Below are positions 7,775-16,705 of a stretch of DNA of 51,565 nucleotides, piece by piece. The translations under genes and the position numbers were made by a program. Below the pieces are notes generated by a model. That model did no database searches, was not told the origin of the DNA, and was given only the letters and a program-made list of their open reading frames with translations. Origin of the DNA: CAYJFD01 sp964369605 (GTDB lineage: Bacteria; Bacteroidota; Bacteroidia; Bacteroidales; UBA932). The stretch lies in NCBI GenBank assembly GCA_964369605.1, contig CAYJFD010000013.1, positions 1 through 51,565 on the forward strand, read 5' to 3'. Positions within the stretch are counted from its first letter, which is position 1, and each line of letters starts with the position of its first letter.

Positions 7775-10498
7775 TTAATCGTTCAAGCTAGGTCTAGTTT
7801 CTTCAAATTGGTCAATACATCTTGCAGGAGCACCAAGTGTTCTAGGCGTTTGCGGTGCCCACAATATATTAGGCGTTCCTACCCCCGATGTATTAAAAAC
7901 ATTATTATAGAATAGCAAAGATCCTGCCTGTCCACTATCAAAACTACTATTACTCCATAATGCAAATTCGTTTTGAATAGTTTGGTATGTTGTACCTGTA
8001 TATGGGTTATAGTTAATAGTCGCAAATATTTTATTACCAGATGACATCTCATAGGTTGTTATCTCGTAGCTGTCGGGAGTCTTATATACTTTCCATGCGC
8101 TAGCGTATGGTGCTATCTCTTTTAGTGGCGGCAGCATATATCCAAGTGGAGAGGGGTCAAAGCGTGACTTTTGGTAGTAGTGTTCTTCCCCTGAGGAAAT
8201 TAGGTCGTTAGAGTGAGGAGGGTGAGTTAGGTTTCTGTCGTTCCACACATATCCATTTAACTGCTCAACGCACCAGTCCATTCCTGTTTCACTGTAATAT
8301 ACAACATTTGGATTTTGTATTGCATCAAGGATGCTTACCCTTCCCTTTTCATCCACATTATGTCTTATAGTAGTGTAGATCGAACCATCTGCAAATCGAG
8401 CATTATATCCAAGTAGGGGTGTAGGTCTTCCAAACTGATAAGTAATCCAGCCTGTACTACCTAGTCCTCCGTGACCAAGATAAGTTGGTGCTATCGCTCC
8501 AATATTTCTATCAAGTATGTAGCTATAGTCGTATCTAGTGTGACGATATATACTTCCAGCGTAAGTGGAACTATAAAATATTAGCGTAGAACTTCCGTCA
8601 CCATTATCTATTACTTCAGGAGTTGTAATCTCTTCATAGATGGCATAAGGGTCGTAATTTGAGATCCAAAGATGCCAAGTCCATAAAATATTATCAGCTT
8701 CATCAGTTACTACTACAAGCATATTCCCATAGTTTGTGTAGTTTGGTGGTATAGTAATCGAGAAGCAAGAGGTCTCAGGACCTTCGTAGTGTATGTCTGG
8801 ATTGGTAGGGTCTGGACCTTTATAGCCTACTTTGCCCTCATTATATAGCCAGAGCATGTTTACAGGATCAACATTGTCGTAGGCATATAGTTTTACCTTC
8901 CAAGTATCATTTGTAAGAACTCCACCAGTGCTTCCTTGTGCATAGGCGATCTGTTCTGTAATAGGAATAAAGTATTTACGTGAGAATCTATCATCCGGAG
9001 TGATAAAGTAGCAGTTTGAGTACATAGTCTCAGTTACTTCTCCGACCTCTGGACTTAAGCGCAAGTATCTATTTGTCTGTTTTGGGTCCATAAGATAATA
9101 TGGCTGTATAGCGATAAGATCAATATTTATTTCTATGCCGATGAGTCCAGCCTTTATAACGAATTTTTCTTTATCGTAACTAAGTGATGGCTTTAGTTTG
9201 CAGCGCGCATACCAACCTTCGATCTCATCATATATTAATTCTATAGTATTTTCTAGTTGGTCGCTAGGGTAACTTATGCCAGAATCTCTTACGTACTCCA
9301 CGGAGATTTGTGCACTATCTGCATTTGTAGAGAAATATACATTAAGATAGATGTCATCAAGAGTGATATACTCTAGAGTAAAGTCCGGTTTTTCTACATA
9401 AAGATAGGTGTAGGCTACCTCGGTTTCGATATCAAATGTGCCTCCCCAGTCTGTAAAGCTACTTGCTACATCGACTCTTGGTTTATGGTCGCCAGTAAAG
9501 GATAGTGCATAGTGGTAGGCCTTACCTGCTTCTAATTTATCGTCTAAGCCTACCTCGTAAGTTAGATTTTCAACGGCATATTCATATTCGCCAGATGGTC
9601 GTACAGAATAGTAGTAGTCAAAAACGATGCTTATTTTGAGTGAGTCATTTTGTGGAATCAGTAAAAGAGCGTCATTCTCGTCAGTACCACCGACAAGCAT
9701 AACTGCTGTTTCGTCTTTTTTTGGAATCTCCGTGCCGCTGACTGTTCCACCAGGTTGAGTTGTAGTCAAATTAAAATTCCAGTCGGCCGGGCTATTGTGT
9801 CCACTCCATGAGGCGCCAGAAGGGCTGCCGCTAAGTGTGGCTTTTGTGGGAGCATTAATCTTTATAGATTTAATGACATATTTGCTGCGATGTTCATCAT
9901 CGACGATACCCATCTTTCCCGAGATGCGTATCTTAGATAGGGCGTGATTAAAGGGAAGTTCAACCCCCTTTTCAAGACTTTCACTTTTACTTACGACGTC
10001 GGTCTGAGCATACATCAAATCGGTCTGAGCAGGAAAGTAAGTCGTAGGGTAAGTCGTATAGCTTATTTGTGGATAGCCTGCGCTACTGTTTTGTGTGAGG
10101 AGCCTTACACTAGTACTAAGAGCTGGGTAGTAGCCAAAGAATCTGTAGCGATCTGTAGGGTCGTTACTCCAGTATTTTGGTGGATGGTAACTCCAAGATC
10201 CATTATCTTCCTTTGTGAGGGTTTCTTTATACATAAAGGAAGGCGTTTCATTTGTCGCAGGGGTGGTGATAGTACTATTCCATTCACCGTCATCAAGGAA
10301 ATAACCAAGGATATTAACCTGTTCTCCTGATGCAAAGTCATCACCTACCAGCGCGCGAGTTGAAACGTAATTTTTTGATTCCACATACGATGTTGAAAAA
10401 CTTATAGCGTCTGTCGGCTGTGTCTCGATATGATCGATGTGGCATGCCGTCAGTATGGATGCAAATGCTATAGTTAGTATGTGACTAATTAATTTCAT
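7775..10498 (-). CDS. fimbrillin-like shaft domain fused to tip-like C-terminal module
   Basis: 907 residues from the ATG at 10496-10498, chosen because it gives a lipoprotein signal (MKLISHILTI, LTAC); an in-frame ATG 60 bases upstream adds a non-signal extension and overlaps an intergenic hairpin. The N-terminal half has fimbrillin motifs (Arg in STRALVG; PKYWSNDPTDRYRFFGYYP) nearly identical in pattern to the major fimbrillin upstream. From about residue 480, RKYFIP, TWKVKLYAYD, TWHLWISNYDPY, DRNIGA, GHGG, WITYQFG and SPLGYMLPP match the C-terminal module of the downstream 1122-residue protein. The combination suggests a subunit that polymerises at the pilus end and carries an adhesive head. 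Confidence 0.75.
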   Translation of the reverse strand: MKLISHILTIAFASILTACHIDHIETQPTDAISFSTSYVESKNYVSTRALVGDDFASGEQVNILGYFLDDGEWNSTITTPATNETPSFMYKETLTKEDNGSWSYHPPKYWSNDPTDRYRFFGYYPALSTSVRLLTQNSSAGYPQISYTTYPTTYFPAQTDLMYAQTDVVSKSESLEKGVELPFNHALSKIRISGKMGIVDDEHRSKYVIKSIKINAPTKATLSGSPSGASWSGHNSPADWNFNLTTTQPGGTVSGTEIPKKDETAVMLVGGTDENDALLLIPQNDSLKISIVFDYYYSVRPSGEYEYAVENLTYEVGLDDKLEAGKAYHYALSFTGDHKPRVDVASSFTDWGGTFDIETEVAYTYLYVEKPDFTLEYITLDDIYLNVYFSTNADSAQISVEYVRDSGISYPSDQLENTIELIYDEIEGWYARCKLKPSLSYDKEKFVIKAGLIGIEINIDLIAIQPYYLMDPKQTNRYLRLSPEVGEVTETMYSNCYFITPDDRFSRKYFIPITEQIAYAQGSTGGVLTNDTWKVKLYAYDNVDPVNMLWLYNEGKVGYKGPDPTNPDIHYEGPETSCFSITIPPNYTNYGNMLVVVTDEADNILWTWHLWISNYDPYAIYEEITTPEVIDNGDGSSTLIFYSSTYAGSIYRHTRYDYSYILDRNIGAIAPTYLGHGGLGSTGWITYQFGRPTPLLGYNARFADGSIYTTIRHNVDEKGRVSILDAIQNPNVVYYSETGMDWCVEQLNGYVWNDRNLTHPPHSNDLISSGEEHYYQKSRFDPSPLGYMLPPLKEIAPYASAWKVYKTPDSYEITTYEMSSGNKIFATINYNPYTGTTYQTIQNEFALWSNSSFDSGQAGSLLFYNNVFNTSGVGTPNILWAPQTPRTLGAPARCIDQFEETRPSLND

Positions 10499-10558
10499 GC
10501 ACTGAAGATGGGAGACATTAAGAAATTTTGTTTGAAGTTTGAAGTTTCCCTCATCCAT

Positions 10559-10580
10559 CCTCCGCCCAACTAGGCGGAGG
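10559..10580 (-). terminator. GC-rich hairpin between major fimbrillin and tip genes
   Basis: Perfect 8-base arms CCTCCGCC / GGCGGAGG with a 6-base loop lie 20 bases after the fimbrillin stop codon on the minus strand. No U-run follows, so it looks like an attenuator or an RNA-stabilising 3' structure, not a full terminator. It would leave more of the major subunit message than of the tip messages. Confidence 0.5.
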
Positions 10581-10600
10581 AAAGGGAGGGTATATTATAA

Positions 10601-11758
10601 TTATGGAGCAGTTGGAAGAGTTGTAGGGATACCTGAAGTTTCACTACCTGTTCCTGTAATGTTTCCTACGTCATCCCACTCAACTACGTTAGGAGTAAGG
10701 ATTACTTCGCTAAGCTCTATAGTGATTTGGTAGTTGTAAGCTTTACCTTGAGCTAGTGCACCAGCACCTAGAGGAATAGCAACTCTGTTACTTGAGAATG
10801 TATAACCATTTTCAACAGCTGAGTCAGTTGTTAAAATATCATAGTCCATAGTAAGAGTTAAGTCACCTGCAGCGATACCTGTAGCTCCTGCTGGAGGTAT
10901 GATGAACTGGTAAGCGCCAGAACCAAATAGCGAATGGTAAGCGCCGTCACAAGGAATTTCCTTACCAACACCTGCTGGGTAAGGTGTGCCTGAACCAACA
11001 GCAGCGTTGTCCTTGTTAAATAGAGCTGTAACATCAATAGTACCTCTATTTGCTTCTTCCCAATCCCAAGTTCCATCTTGTCCGTGCTCTGTGTCAGTAG
11101 CATCAGTGCTAGTCGTAGAGTTAAATTTGTAAGTCGCTATAGTAGGAACTTTTACTGTAGCACCATCTAAGTTAATAGATTTGATAACTATTACAGTACT
11201 GTCGTCATCAGCGATGTTGCTATTAACTGAAAATCCAAATCTAGTAAGTTGGTGCTTCATGTTGATAGTTACTGATGCTTCTTCTCCAGTGTTTAATACT
11301 TGTCCAGCTACGAAGTCTGGAGCAGTAGTTCTGTCAGCAGGCATAGTGTAAGTGATAACAGGAGCACCTGTAGCGTTGTTTGCGCTAGTTGCTACGATAG
11401 CAGTATTGCCGTAAGGCGCATAACCGAAGAAAGAATATCTATCGTTCGCATCGTTTGACCAGTACTTTACAGGAGAGTATGTCCAAGCGCCTCCGCTATA
11501 CTCAACTTCTTGGTCGTACATAAAGTTAGGTTTAGCACTAGCCCAGTCGATAGCTCCGTTATCGTGGAAGTAACCAAAAACACCAAAACCTGTATCCTCG
11601 ATAGAAGTATTATCGGTAACCGTAGCTCTAGTAGCATTACTGCTGTATAGACCAAAGGATACCGCGTTGTTTTCCGCCTCGTTTTGGAAAACCTCGTTCT
11701 TTGAGCAAGAGCTCAAAGCTGCAACCGTTAAGGCTGCTAAAAATAGAATTTTTTTCAT
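10601..11758 (-). CDS. major fimbrillin (type V pilus subunit)
   Basis: 385 residues with lipoprotein signal MKKILFLAALTVAALSSC. The mature region includes NATRATVTD (candidate Arg-protease site that frees the donor strand groove in type V pili), FGVFGYFHDNG, FMYDQEVEY and PVKYWSNDANDRYSFFGYAPYG, the standard fimbrillin (Mfa_like_1) signature. The C-terminal part has the GKAYNYQITIEL type strand typical of the family. It sits between the DUF5119 gene and the two tip-like genes, and is separated from the latter by a GC-rich hairpin. Its position, length and composition fit the main structural shaft protein. Confidence 0.85.
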   Translation of the reverse strand: MKKILFLAALTVAALSSCSKNEVFQNEAENNAVSFGLYSSNATRATVTDNTSIEDTGFGVFGYFHDNGAIDWASAKPNFMYDQEVEYSGGAWTYSPVKYWSNDANDRYSFFGYAPYGNTAIVATSANNATGAPVITYTMPADRTTAPDFVAGQVLNTGEEASVTINMKHQLTRFGFSVNSNIADDDSTVIVIKSINLDGATVKVPTIATYKFNSTTSTDATDTEHGQDGTWDWEEANRGTIDVTALFNKDNAAVGSGTPYPAGVGKEIPCDGAYHSLFGSGAYQFIIPPAGATGIAAGDLTLTMDYDILTTDSAVENGYTFSSNRVAIPLGAGALAQGKAYNYQITIELSEVILTPNVVEWDDVGNITGTGSETSGIPTTLPTAP

Positions 11759-11837
11759 TTTGTTAAAATTGAATTATAAACGGTTTATATTAATTTATTT
11801 GTTTTATTATTTTATTTAAAAGTAAATTGGTTATTTA

Positions 11838-12911
11838 TTACCCTACTACTATCGGGACATCTTCTTCGTCCCAGGGATTAACATTTGGATCGAATCCACT
11901 ACCACTTCCTTCTTCTGGCTCCACATCTGGTAGGGTGATATCTTCATCTTCCTCAAATCCTATCTCTATAACTATTTCGACATCAAACTCTGTCTCTGTC
12001 TCTCCATCTTTTAGATTATACTCGTCAAGATTAATAGTATAAGATATTTTAGTTTCATTATCGACAAGTAAGAACATCAGTTCTATTAATCCTTCCCAGT
12101 ATGCATATATGCTCGCTTTAGTCGATTCGCTGTCGTCTGCTACTAATCCCCAAGTGGTAAACTCTACTGTCGTTTCTCCGATACTATATTCACCTGGATA
12201 GAGTGTATTTTCCCACCCCATTAGCTTCTGCCTAGCATTTACCGTATTTCTCTTGTCTTGATCGATAAAAACTCCTTCAGCTAGGCCACTTAATTCACCA
12301 TAGGTTCCGTTAAGTGCTAAATTCTGGAATCCTTTTACGTAGATCCTAACTGCGTGGTCACGATTTGCTCGTAGAGGTGTGACTTTAATTACCCTGCTAG
12401 GCGATAATGTGAAGGGATTAACTTGGTGATTTCGTATATACCAAGTGTCTTCTACCATCTGCTTTGTTACTTCTAAATCTCTGTATACGGTTACTGCAAA
12501 AGGTGCAGGCTCTTGAGTCAGTAACCCACGCCTATCATTTGGATCACGACTTGTTTGGATTTCCTTAGAATATACTTCTAGAGTTGACAAACTTTCAGTG
12601 CCACGAAAACCAATCGTGCTCGAGAGTTCGGCTGGAGTCAAGTTGAAAACCACTACATCGTAGAGTCCTTCGCCAACTGCTGCTTTATGGCTATCAACAT
12701 TAGATGAGTATGTCTGTATTGGCTCGCCACCATCTTGAGGGTAGAACCATACACTCACTCCTGTAGGCTTTTCATCTACATCCTTGAATGCCTTTGTCCA
12801 ATCTATCTCGATCGTTAAGTCAGCATAAGGGTAGTAATCGTAAACCAGCGGACGACGCTGACACGAGACTAACGCGACGATAATAAATAGTATATTGATT
12901 AGCGTTCGCAT
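11838..12911 (-). CDS. DUF5119 lipoprotein of pilus operon
   Basis: 357 residues: lipobox LVSC, then YDYYPYADLTIEIDWTKAF and PTGVSVWFYPQDGG, the start pattern of the DUF5119 family (PF17145), which in Bacteroidales regularly sits between a DUF3575 gene and fimbrillins. The last 55 residues are very acidic and Gly/Pro-rich (EEDEDITLP, EEGSGSGF), a likely flexible tail. The start overlaps the end of the DUF3575 gene by 13 bases, implying translational coupling. Role inferred from context: outer-membrane anchor or assembly factor for the pilus; the molecular function of the family is not established to my knowledge. Confidence 0.78.
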   Translation of the reverse strand: MRTLINILFIIVALVSCQRRPLVYDYYPYADLTIEIDWTKAFKDVDEKPTGVSVWFYPQDGGEPIQTYSSNVDSHKAAVGEGLYDVVVFNLTPAELSSTIGFRGTESLSTLEVYSKEIQTSRDPNDRRGLLTQEPAPFAVTVYRDLEVTKQMVEDTWYIRNHQVNPFTLSPSRVIKVTPLRANRDHAVRIYVKGFQNLALNGTYGELSGLAEGVFIDQDKRNTVNARQKLMGWENTLYPGEYSIGETTVEFTTWGLVADDSESTKASIYAYWEGLIELMFLLVDNETKISYTINLDEYNLKDGETETEFDVEIVIEIGFEEDEDITLPDVEPEEGSGSGFDPNVNPWDEEDVPIVVG

Positions 12912-13591
12912 TCTCCACCTCCCTTTTTCTTCTTAGTGTTTAACATCCAGACTAACGATACTTCTAGTTTAGTCGGGCCAATCCAAGTATAGCGTCCATC
13001 ATACTGCCATACTAAAAACTCGTTATTTTCTTTACCTTCGTAATAACGATACTCGGTGTTAAGGTATCCAAGTCCTAGCGTGTATTCCATTCGAAGGTTG
13101 CCAGACTTATTTATAGTATGAGCGTAACCAGCACTTATTCCTGCTGCTATATAGAACTCTCCTTGATATCCATTATTTTTTCGCTGAAGATCATAGTATC
13201 CTCCCCCAGCATATAGACCGCCAAACCATCCAGTAAGGAGGGGACGATTCTCTCTAGGGCCGAACCAGTAGCGTCCTTCGATACTACCAGAAAGGATTTG
13301 GAGTGCGTTGCCATTATCTTTTGTAACCCACCAAGGAAACATCCAGTCTCCTGCTATACTCCAGTTATTGCCGATAGGCACTTCGATCTTAATATTAGGA
13401 ACTAGGACTAAATCATATAGAAGATTGGTCTTAAGCGCAAATAGAGGAGCCCTCTTTGTACAAGAGAGAGAATCTTCGTGAATCTGGACTGTAGTCGCTC
13501 GCTGGTCAGCTATGGAGTCTTTGTGCTGCTGTGCCTTAACTTGCGAACAAAATACCGTGAAGACTGCTATTATGCAAATAAATTTCCTCAT
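12899..13591 (-). CDS. DUF3575 outer-membrane beta-barrel protein
   Basis: 230 residues with a cleavable signal (ends CSQVKAQ). The body matches DUF3575 (PF12099): FALKTNLLYDLVLVPNIKIEVPIG, WSIAGDWMFPWW, GRYWFG, LTGWFGGLYAGGGYYD and alternating aromatic strands ending in LEVSLVWML. The family is a small outer-membrane barrel associated with fimbrillin operons. It is the first gene of the five-gene operon. Role is likely pilus assembly or outer-membrane anchoring. A possible but imperfect promoter (TAACTTTA) lies upstream. Confidence 0.8.
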   Translation of the reverse strand: MRKFICIIAVFTVFCSQVKAQQHKDSIADQRATTVQIHEDSLSCTKRAPLFALKTNLLYDLVLVPNIKIEVPIGNNWSIAGDWMFPWWVTKDNGNALQILSGSIEGRYWFGPRENRPLLTGWFGGLYAGGGYYDLQRKNNGYQGEFYIAAGISAGYAHTINKSGNLRMEYTLGLGYLNTEYRYYEGKENNEFLVWQYDGRYTWIGPTKLEVSLVWMLNTKKKKGGGECER

Positions 13592-13796
13592 ATTTATTTT
13601 GTCCTTTTTTTGTTTATGCTCAAGATAGTCTTTTAATTTTACATAAAAACTATTTTGCTTATATTTTTAAATAGTTAGTAAAGTTATTAAGTTTCTTTTT
13701 AATTATATTTAGTATTCGTGAATATTTCAATAAAATTGATTATAGAGAACTCTACAGCCTATCGGCAAAAACTGTGCCGAATGGTAAATGGTGCTG

Positions 13797-14180
13797 TTAT
13801 TTCCAGTTCATAGGCAGAATTTCAATCCAGTATCCATCAGGATCATTAATGAAATAAAGCCCCATATCATGGTTTTCATAACAAAGACAGCCCATCTCTC
13901 TGTGGTATTCTCTAATCTGGTCATAATCACCCTCTACCTTGTAGCAAATGTGGCTTTCATTCTCCCCTAAGTTATATGCTTGAGGATGCCCAGAGAGCCA
14001 TGTTAGTTCTAGGTAGAAACTACTTGAACTATCTTTTAAATAGATAATCTCATAAGATCCATCCTCAGCCTTAATTCTCTTCTCCACGCTCAAGCCCAAA
14101 GCTTTATCATAAAATTCCAAACTACGCTCTATATCCGTAATGTTAATATTTTGATGGTAGAATGATGATTTAATTTTCAT
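13797..14180 (-). CDS. glyoxalase/VOC-family metal enzyme
   Basis: 127 residues with two beta-alpha-beta-beta-beta units of the vicinal oxygen chelate fold. The expected metal ligands are visible: His in YHQNINITD (His9), Glu in FYLELTW, His in ENESHICYKV and Glu in YWIEILP, the His/Glu/His/Glu set of lactoylglutathione lyase-type enzymes. YFINDPDGYWIE is the usual C-terminal signature. It probably detoxifies methylglyoxal or a related compound, or is a ring-cleavage relative; substrate cannot be fixed from sequence. It is monocistronic with its own promoter. Confidence 0.8.
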   Translation of the reverse strand: MKIKSSFYHQNINITDIERSLEFYDKALGLSVEKRIKAEDGSYEIIYLKDSSSSFYLELTWLSGHPQAYNLGENESHICYKVEGDYDQIREYHREMGCLCYENHDMGLYFINDPDGYWIEILPMNWK

Positions 14181-14206
14181 TGTGAAATTCCATTAATTAA
14201 TTTTTG

Positions 14207-14214
14207 CAAATATA
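14207..14214 (-). promoter_or_regulatory. -7 element for VOC gene
   Basis: Minus strand TATATTTG, an exact TAnnTTTG, 27 bases before the ATG. The -33 element is poor. Confidence 0.5.
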
Positions 14215-14449
14215 CAAAAATATATCAAACAATCACCGATAATTATTTCTAAATCCCCCAAACCAAGCCTTTTCTCCAAAAAAATACCCCAAAATCCAAA
14301 AAAATATTATTGTTTATGAAAGAAAATACACCATCTCGAAAGCACTGGGAATCTTTTGGGGTGAGTAGTATGTTGAGGGGCTTAAAGTCGGAATGCGATA
14401 ATATCATAAATTTTTGCTATATTAGCGAAATATAACAAAGTAAAATTTC

Positions 14450-14665
14450 ATGAAATTACACGAAGCGATAATTAAAACTCTAAATGAAAAAGGAAATAGA
14501 TTAACATCTCGTGAAATAGCCGACTATATTAATCAGAATAAGTTATACATAAGAGAGGATAATGAAGCTGTTCCGACTAGTCAAATTAATGCAAGGATAA
14601 AGAATTATTCCCGATTCTTTATTAAAGAAAAGAGTGGTCACCTGAATTTATACTCTTTGGTATAA
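14450..14665 (+). CDS. stand-alone HARE-HTH domain protein
   Basis: 71 residues that consist only of a HARE-HTH winged-helix domain (PF05066): MKLHEAIIKTLNEKGNRLTS, REIADYINQNKLYIRED, VPTSQINARIKNYSRFF, then a short strand LNLYSLV. The domain occurs in RNA polymerase delta, restriction endonucleases and chromatin proteins and is thought to read DNA or its modification state. It sits 180 bases upstream of the ATPase/Toprim pair on the same strand. Role inferred: small DNA-binding regulator, perhaps of the adjacent defence operon. The ATPase has its own promoter, so co-transcription is uncertain. Confidence 0.75.
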   Translation: MKLHEAIIKTLNEKGNRLTSREIADYINQNKLYIREDNEAVPTSQINARIKNYSRFFIKEKSGHLNLYSLV

Positions 14666-14815
14666 TATAATTATTATAAGCACATCGAAAGACTCAAATA
14701 TCTTAGGTGGCGCTATGGGGACTAGTGAGGGATAGGTTAATGAGTATAAAAAATAAAAATGGTATTTTATGAGGTTAGAATGTGCCGTATTTTTTTTACG
14801 GTAAAAAATATTTGT

Positions 14816-14823
14816 TATCTTTG
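14816..14823 (+). promoter_or_regulatory. -7 element for ATPase/Toprim operon
   Basis: TATCTTTG is an exact TAnnTTTG and ends 24 bases before the ATG at 14848. It makes the more upstream in-frame ATG at 14782 unlikely, since transcription would start after it. No good -33 match. Confidence 0.55.
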
Positions 14824-14847
14824 TACAAATATAATTACATAAAAGGA

Positions 14848-15966
14848 ATGCTACGACTGTTTAAAGTATCTAATTTCAAGTGCTTCAAAGAAGAGTTTGA
14901 ATTAAATTTATCAGATACAAGAGGATACGAATTTAATAAAGAATGTATCGATCAAAATAGTGATCTTATAAAAAGTGCCTTAATTTATGGTCACAATGGA
15001 TGTGGTAAATCAAATCTAACATTAGCTATTTTTGACATAATAGCTCATCTTACAGATAAAGAAAAAGATTCGCGCTTTTATCAGAATTATCTTAATGCAT
15101 ATAGTCAAGATCAGTATGCATCATTTCATTATGAATTTATTATTAATTCAAAGCTTGTAGTTTACGAATATAAAAAGCTAGACTACAAAACTATAGTGTT
15201 TGAACGGTTAATTATTGATAATAAGGAAGTGATCTTGTTTGATAGAATTAAAAATGCTGCTGCCACTATTCTTTTGGAGGGAACAGAAAGCCTAAATACA
15301 GAAATAACAAATAGTGAATTATCTGTATTAAAATATGTTAAGAGTAATTCCGAATTAGCTGATAATGAGGTTAACAATATATTTAAGGAGATATTTAGGT
15401 TTGTTGATGGGATGCTATTTTTTAGATCCATCGAATTCAATACCTACCTTGGATTTAGATCTGGCTCAGAAGATTATCTAATTGATATAATTAATAGTGG
15501 AAAAGTTGATGAATTTCAGACGTTTTTAAATGAAGCAAATGTAAGGTGCAAGCTAAAAGTAGTCGAAGATACGAATGGGAAAAATATTTGCTTTGATTTT
15601 GGAGATAAAACTGTACCATTTCTGAATATTGCCTCTACTGGAACAAAATCTCTCGCACTGTTTTTCTTCTGGTATCAAAAACTTAAAGAATTCAATGCTT
15701 CATTTTTATTAATTGACGAATTTGATGCGTTTTATCATAATGAATTATCTGTACTTATAGTGAAGAAATTAAAAGAGACAGGTATTCAATACATCCTTAC
15801 CTCGCACAATCTATCAATAATGACTAATGACCTATTGAGGCCAGATTGTTATTTCTCGATGACTCCTGATAAGATAGTATCCTTTGCAAATCTTACTGAG
15901 AAGGAGTTAAGATACGCTCATAATTTAGAAAAAATGTATAAAGCAGGGGCGTTCAATGTCAACTAG
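14848..15966 (+). CDS. AAA15/OLD-like ATPase of a two-gene predicted defence system
   Basis: 372 residues from 14848 (start set by the promoter; an upstream ATG adds 22 unlikely residues). It begins LRLFKVSNFKCFKEEFELNL, the usual start of COG1106/RloA-type ATPases. Walker A is GHNGCGKS (K54), the ABC-type signature region is STGTKSLALFFFW, Walker B is FLLIDEFDAF (D290/E291) and the switch His is in LTSHN. The middle is lineage-specific. The next gene overlaps by 11 bases and is Toprim-like. The split ATPase plus Toprim arrangement is that of AbiL, RloA/RloB and PARIS (AriA/AriB) systems. Likely a phage sensor controlling the partner effector; the exact family is not settled. Confidence 0.78.
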   Translation: MLRLFKVSNFKCFKEEFELNLSDTRGYEFNKECIDQNSDLIKSALIYGHNGCGKSNLTLAIFDIIAHLTDKEKDSRFYQNYLNAYSQDQYASFHYEFIINSKLVVYEYKKLDYKTIVFERLIIDNKEVILFDRIKNAAATILLEGTESLNTEITNSELSVLKYVKSNSELADNEVNNIFKEIFRFVDGMLFFRSIEFNTYLGFRSGSEDYLIDIINSGKVDEFQTFLNEANVRCKLKVVEDTNGKNICFDFGDKTVPFLNIASTGTKSLALFFFWYQKLKEFNASFLLIDEFDAFYHNELSVLIVKKLKETGIQYILTSHNLSIMTNDLLRPDCYFSMTPDKIVSFANLTEKELRYAHNLEKMYKAGAFNVN

Positions 15967-16705
15967 GATATTATTTGTTTACGAGGGGAAGGATAGTGAG
16001 CCTAGGGTTGCAAAGAATCTACAAGATATATTCTTCGATTCCACGAAAATTATTGTGGAATGTGTCTTTGGTGGAGAGATATATCAATTATACAGTAAGT
16101 TAGAGAAAGATAGTGACTTAAATCTCATTGGTTTACTAAAAGAGCGAGATCATAGTACTATGGATGAATGGGAGGAAAATGATTTTTCAGAGATATACCT
16201 ATTTTTTGACTATGATGGCCATGCTACAGGTGCAAGTAATTTCAAAATAGAAAAACTGCTAGAAGTTTTCTCGAATGAAACTGAAAATGGTAAACTTTTT
16301 ATAAACTATCCTAGTGTTGAGTCTCTAAAAGATATTCCAGATCCTGATACTTTTTACAACCTATCGGTATCGGCATTTGAGAAAGAGTATAAACGAATTT
16401 CTAGTGAAAGATGCCCTAGTAAAGAATTATTATGTTTAGGAAGTTATGACAAAGGTCTATGGATTAATGTTATAGCCATTCACCTAAAAAAGATGAATTA
16501 TATAGCCAATGATAATTTTATTCTTCCAACTAGAATTGTTAGTCAAGCGGAAATATATCACGGGCAATTTGAAGGATTTATAACTAAATCGCAGCAAATT
16601 AGTGTTTTGAATTCATTCCCTATTTTTATACACGATTACTTTGGGAATAAAAAAACACTTGAACTGATAGGGGAATCGAGAGGTTTGATCAGCCCAGGCA
16701 TTTAG
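15956..16705 (+). CDS. Toprim-like effector paired with the ATPase
   Basis: 249 residues. The start RILFVYEGKDSEPRVAKNL supplies the Toprim Glu (E10), and EIYLFFDYDGH supplies the D-x-D (D85, D87), as in OLD, RloB and AriB-type nucleases. Beyond this the protein (FITKSQQISVLNSFP near the end) is not recognised. The ATG lies inside the end of the ATPase gene, so the two are translated together. Role inferred: metal-dependent nuclease released or activated by the ATPase on infection. Two structured repeats follow directly, the first beginning at the stop codon. Confidence 0.7.
   Translation: MSTRILFVYEGKDSEPRVAKNLQDIFFDSTKIIVECVFGGEIYQLYSKLEKDSDLNLIGLLKERDHSTMDEWEENDFSEIYLFFDYDGHATGASNFKIEKLLEVFSNETENGKLFINYPSVESLKDIPDPDTFYNLSVSAFEKEYKRISSERCPSKELLCLGSYDKGLWINVIAIHLKKMNYIANDNFILPTRIVSQAEIYHGQFEGFITKSQQISVLNSFPIFIHDYFGNKKTLELIGESRGLISPGI

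Noticed and set aside
9944..10344. Long open frames on the other strand and in another frame inside the 907-residue pilus gene.
   Set aside because: They lie within a well-supported gene and show no domain.
10499..10558. 20 extra N-terminal residues for the fimbrillin/tip fusion.
   Set aside because: They precede an intact lipoprotein signal at 10498 and overlap an intergenic hairpin.
14782..14847. 22 extra N-terminal residues for the ATPase.
   Set aside because: The promoter -7 element lies inside this segment and the family start motif begins at 14848.
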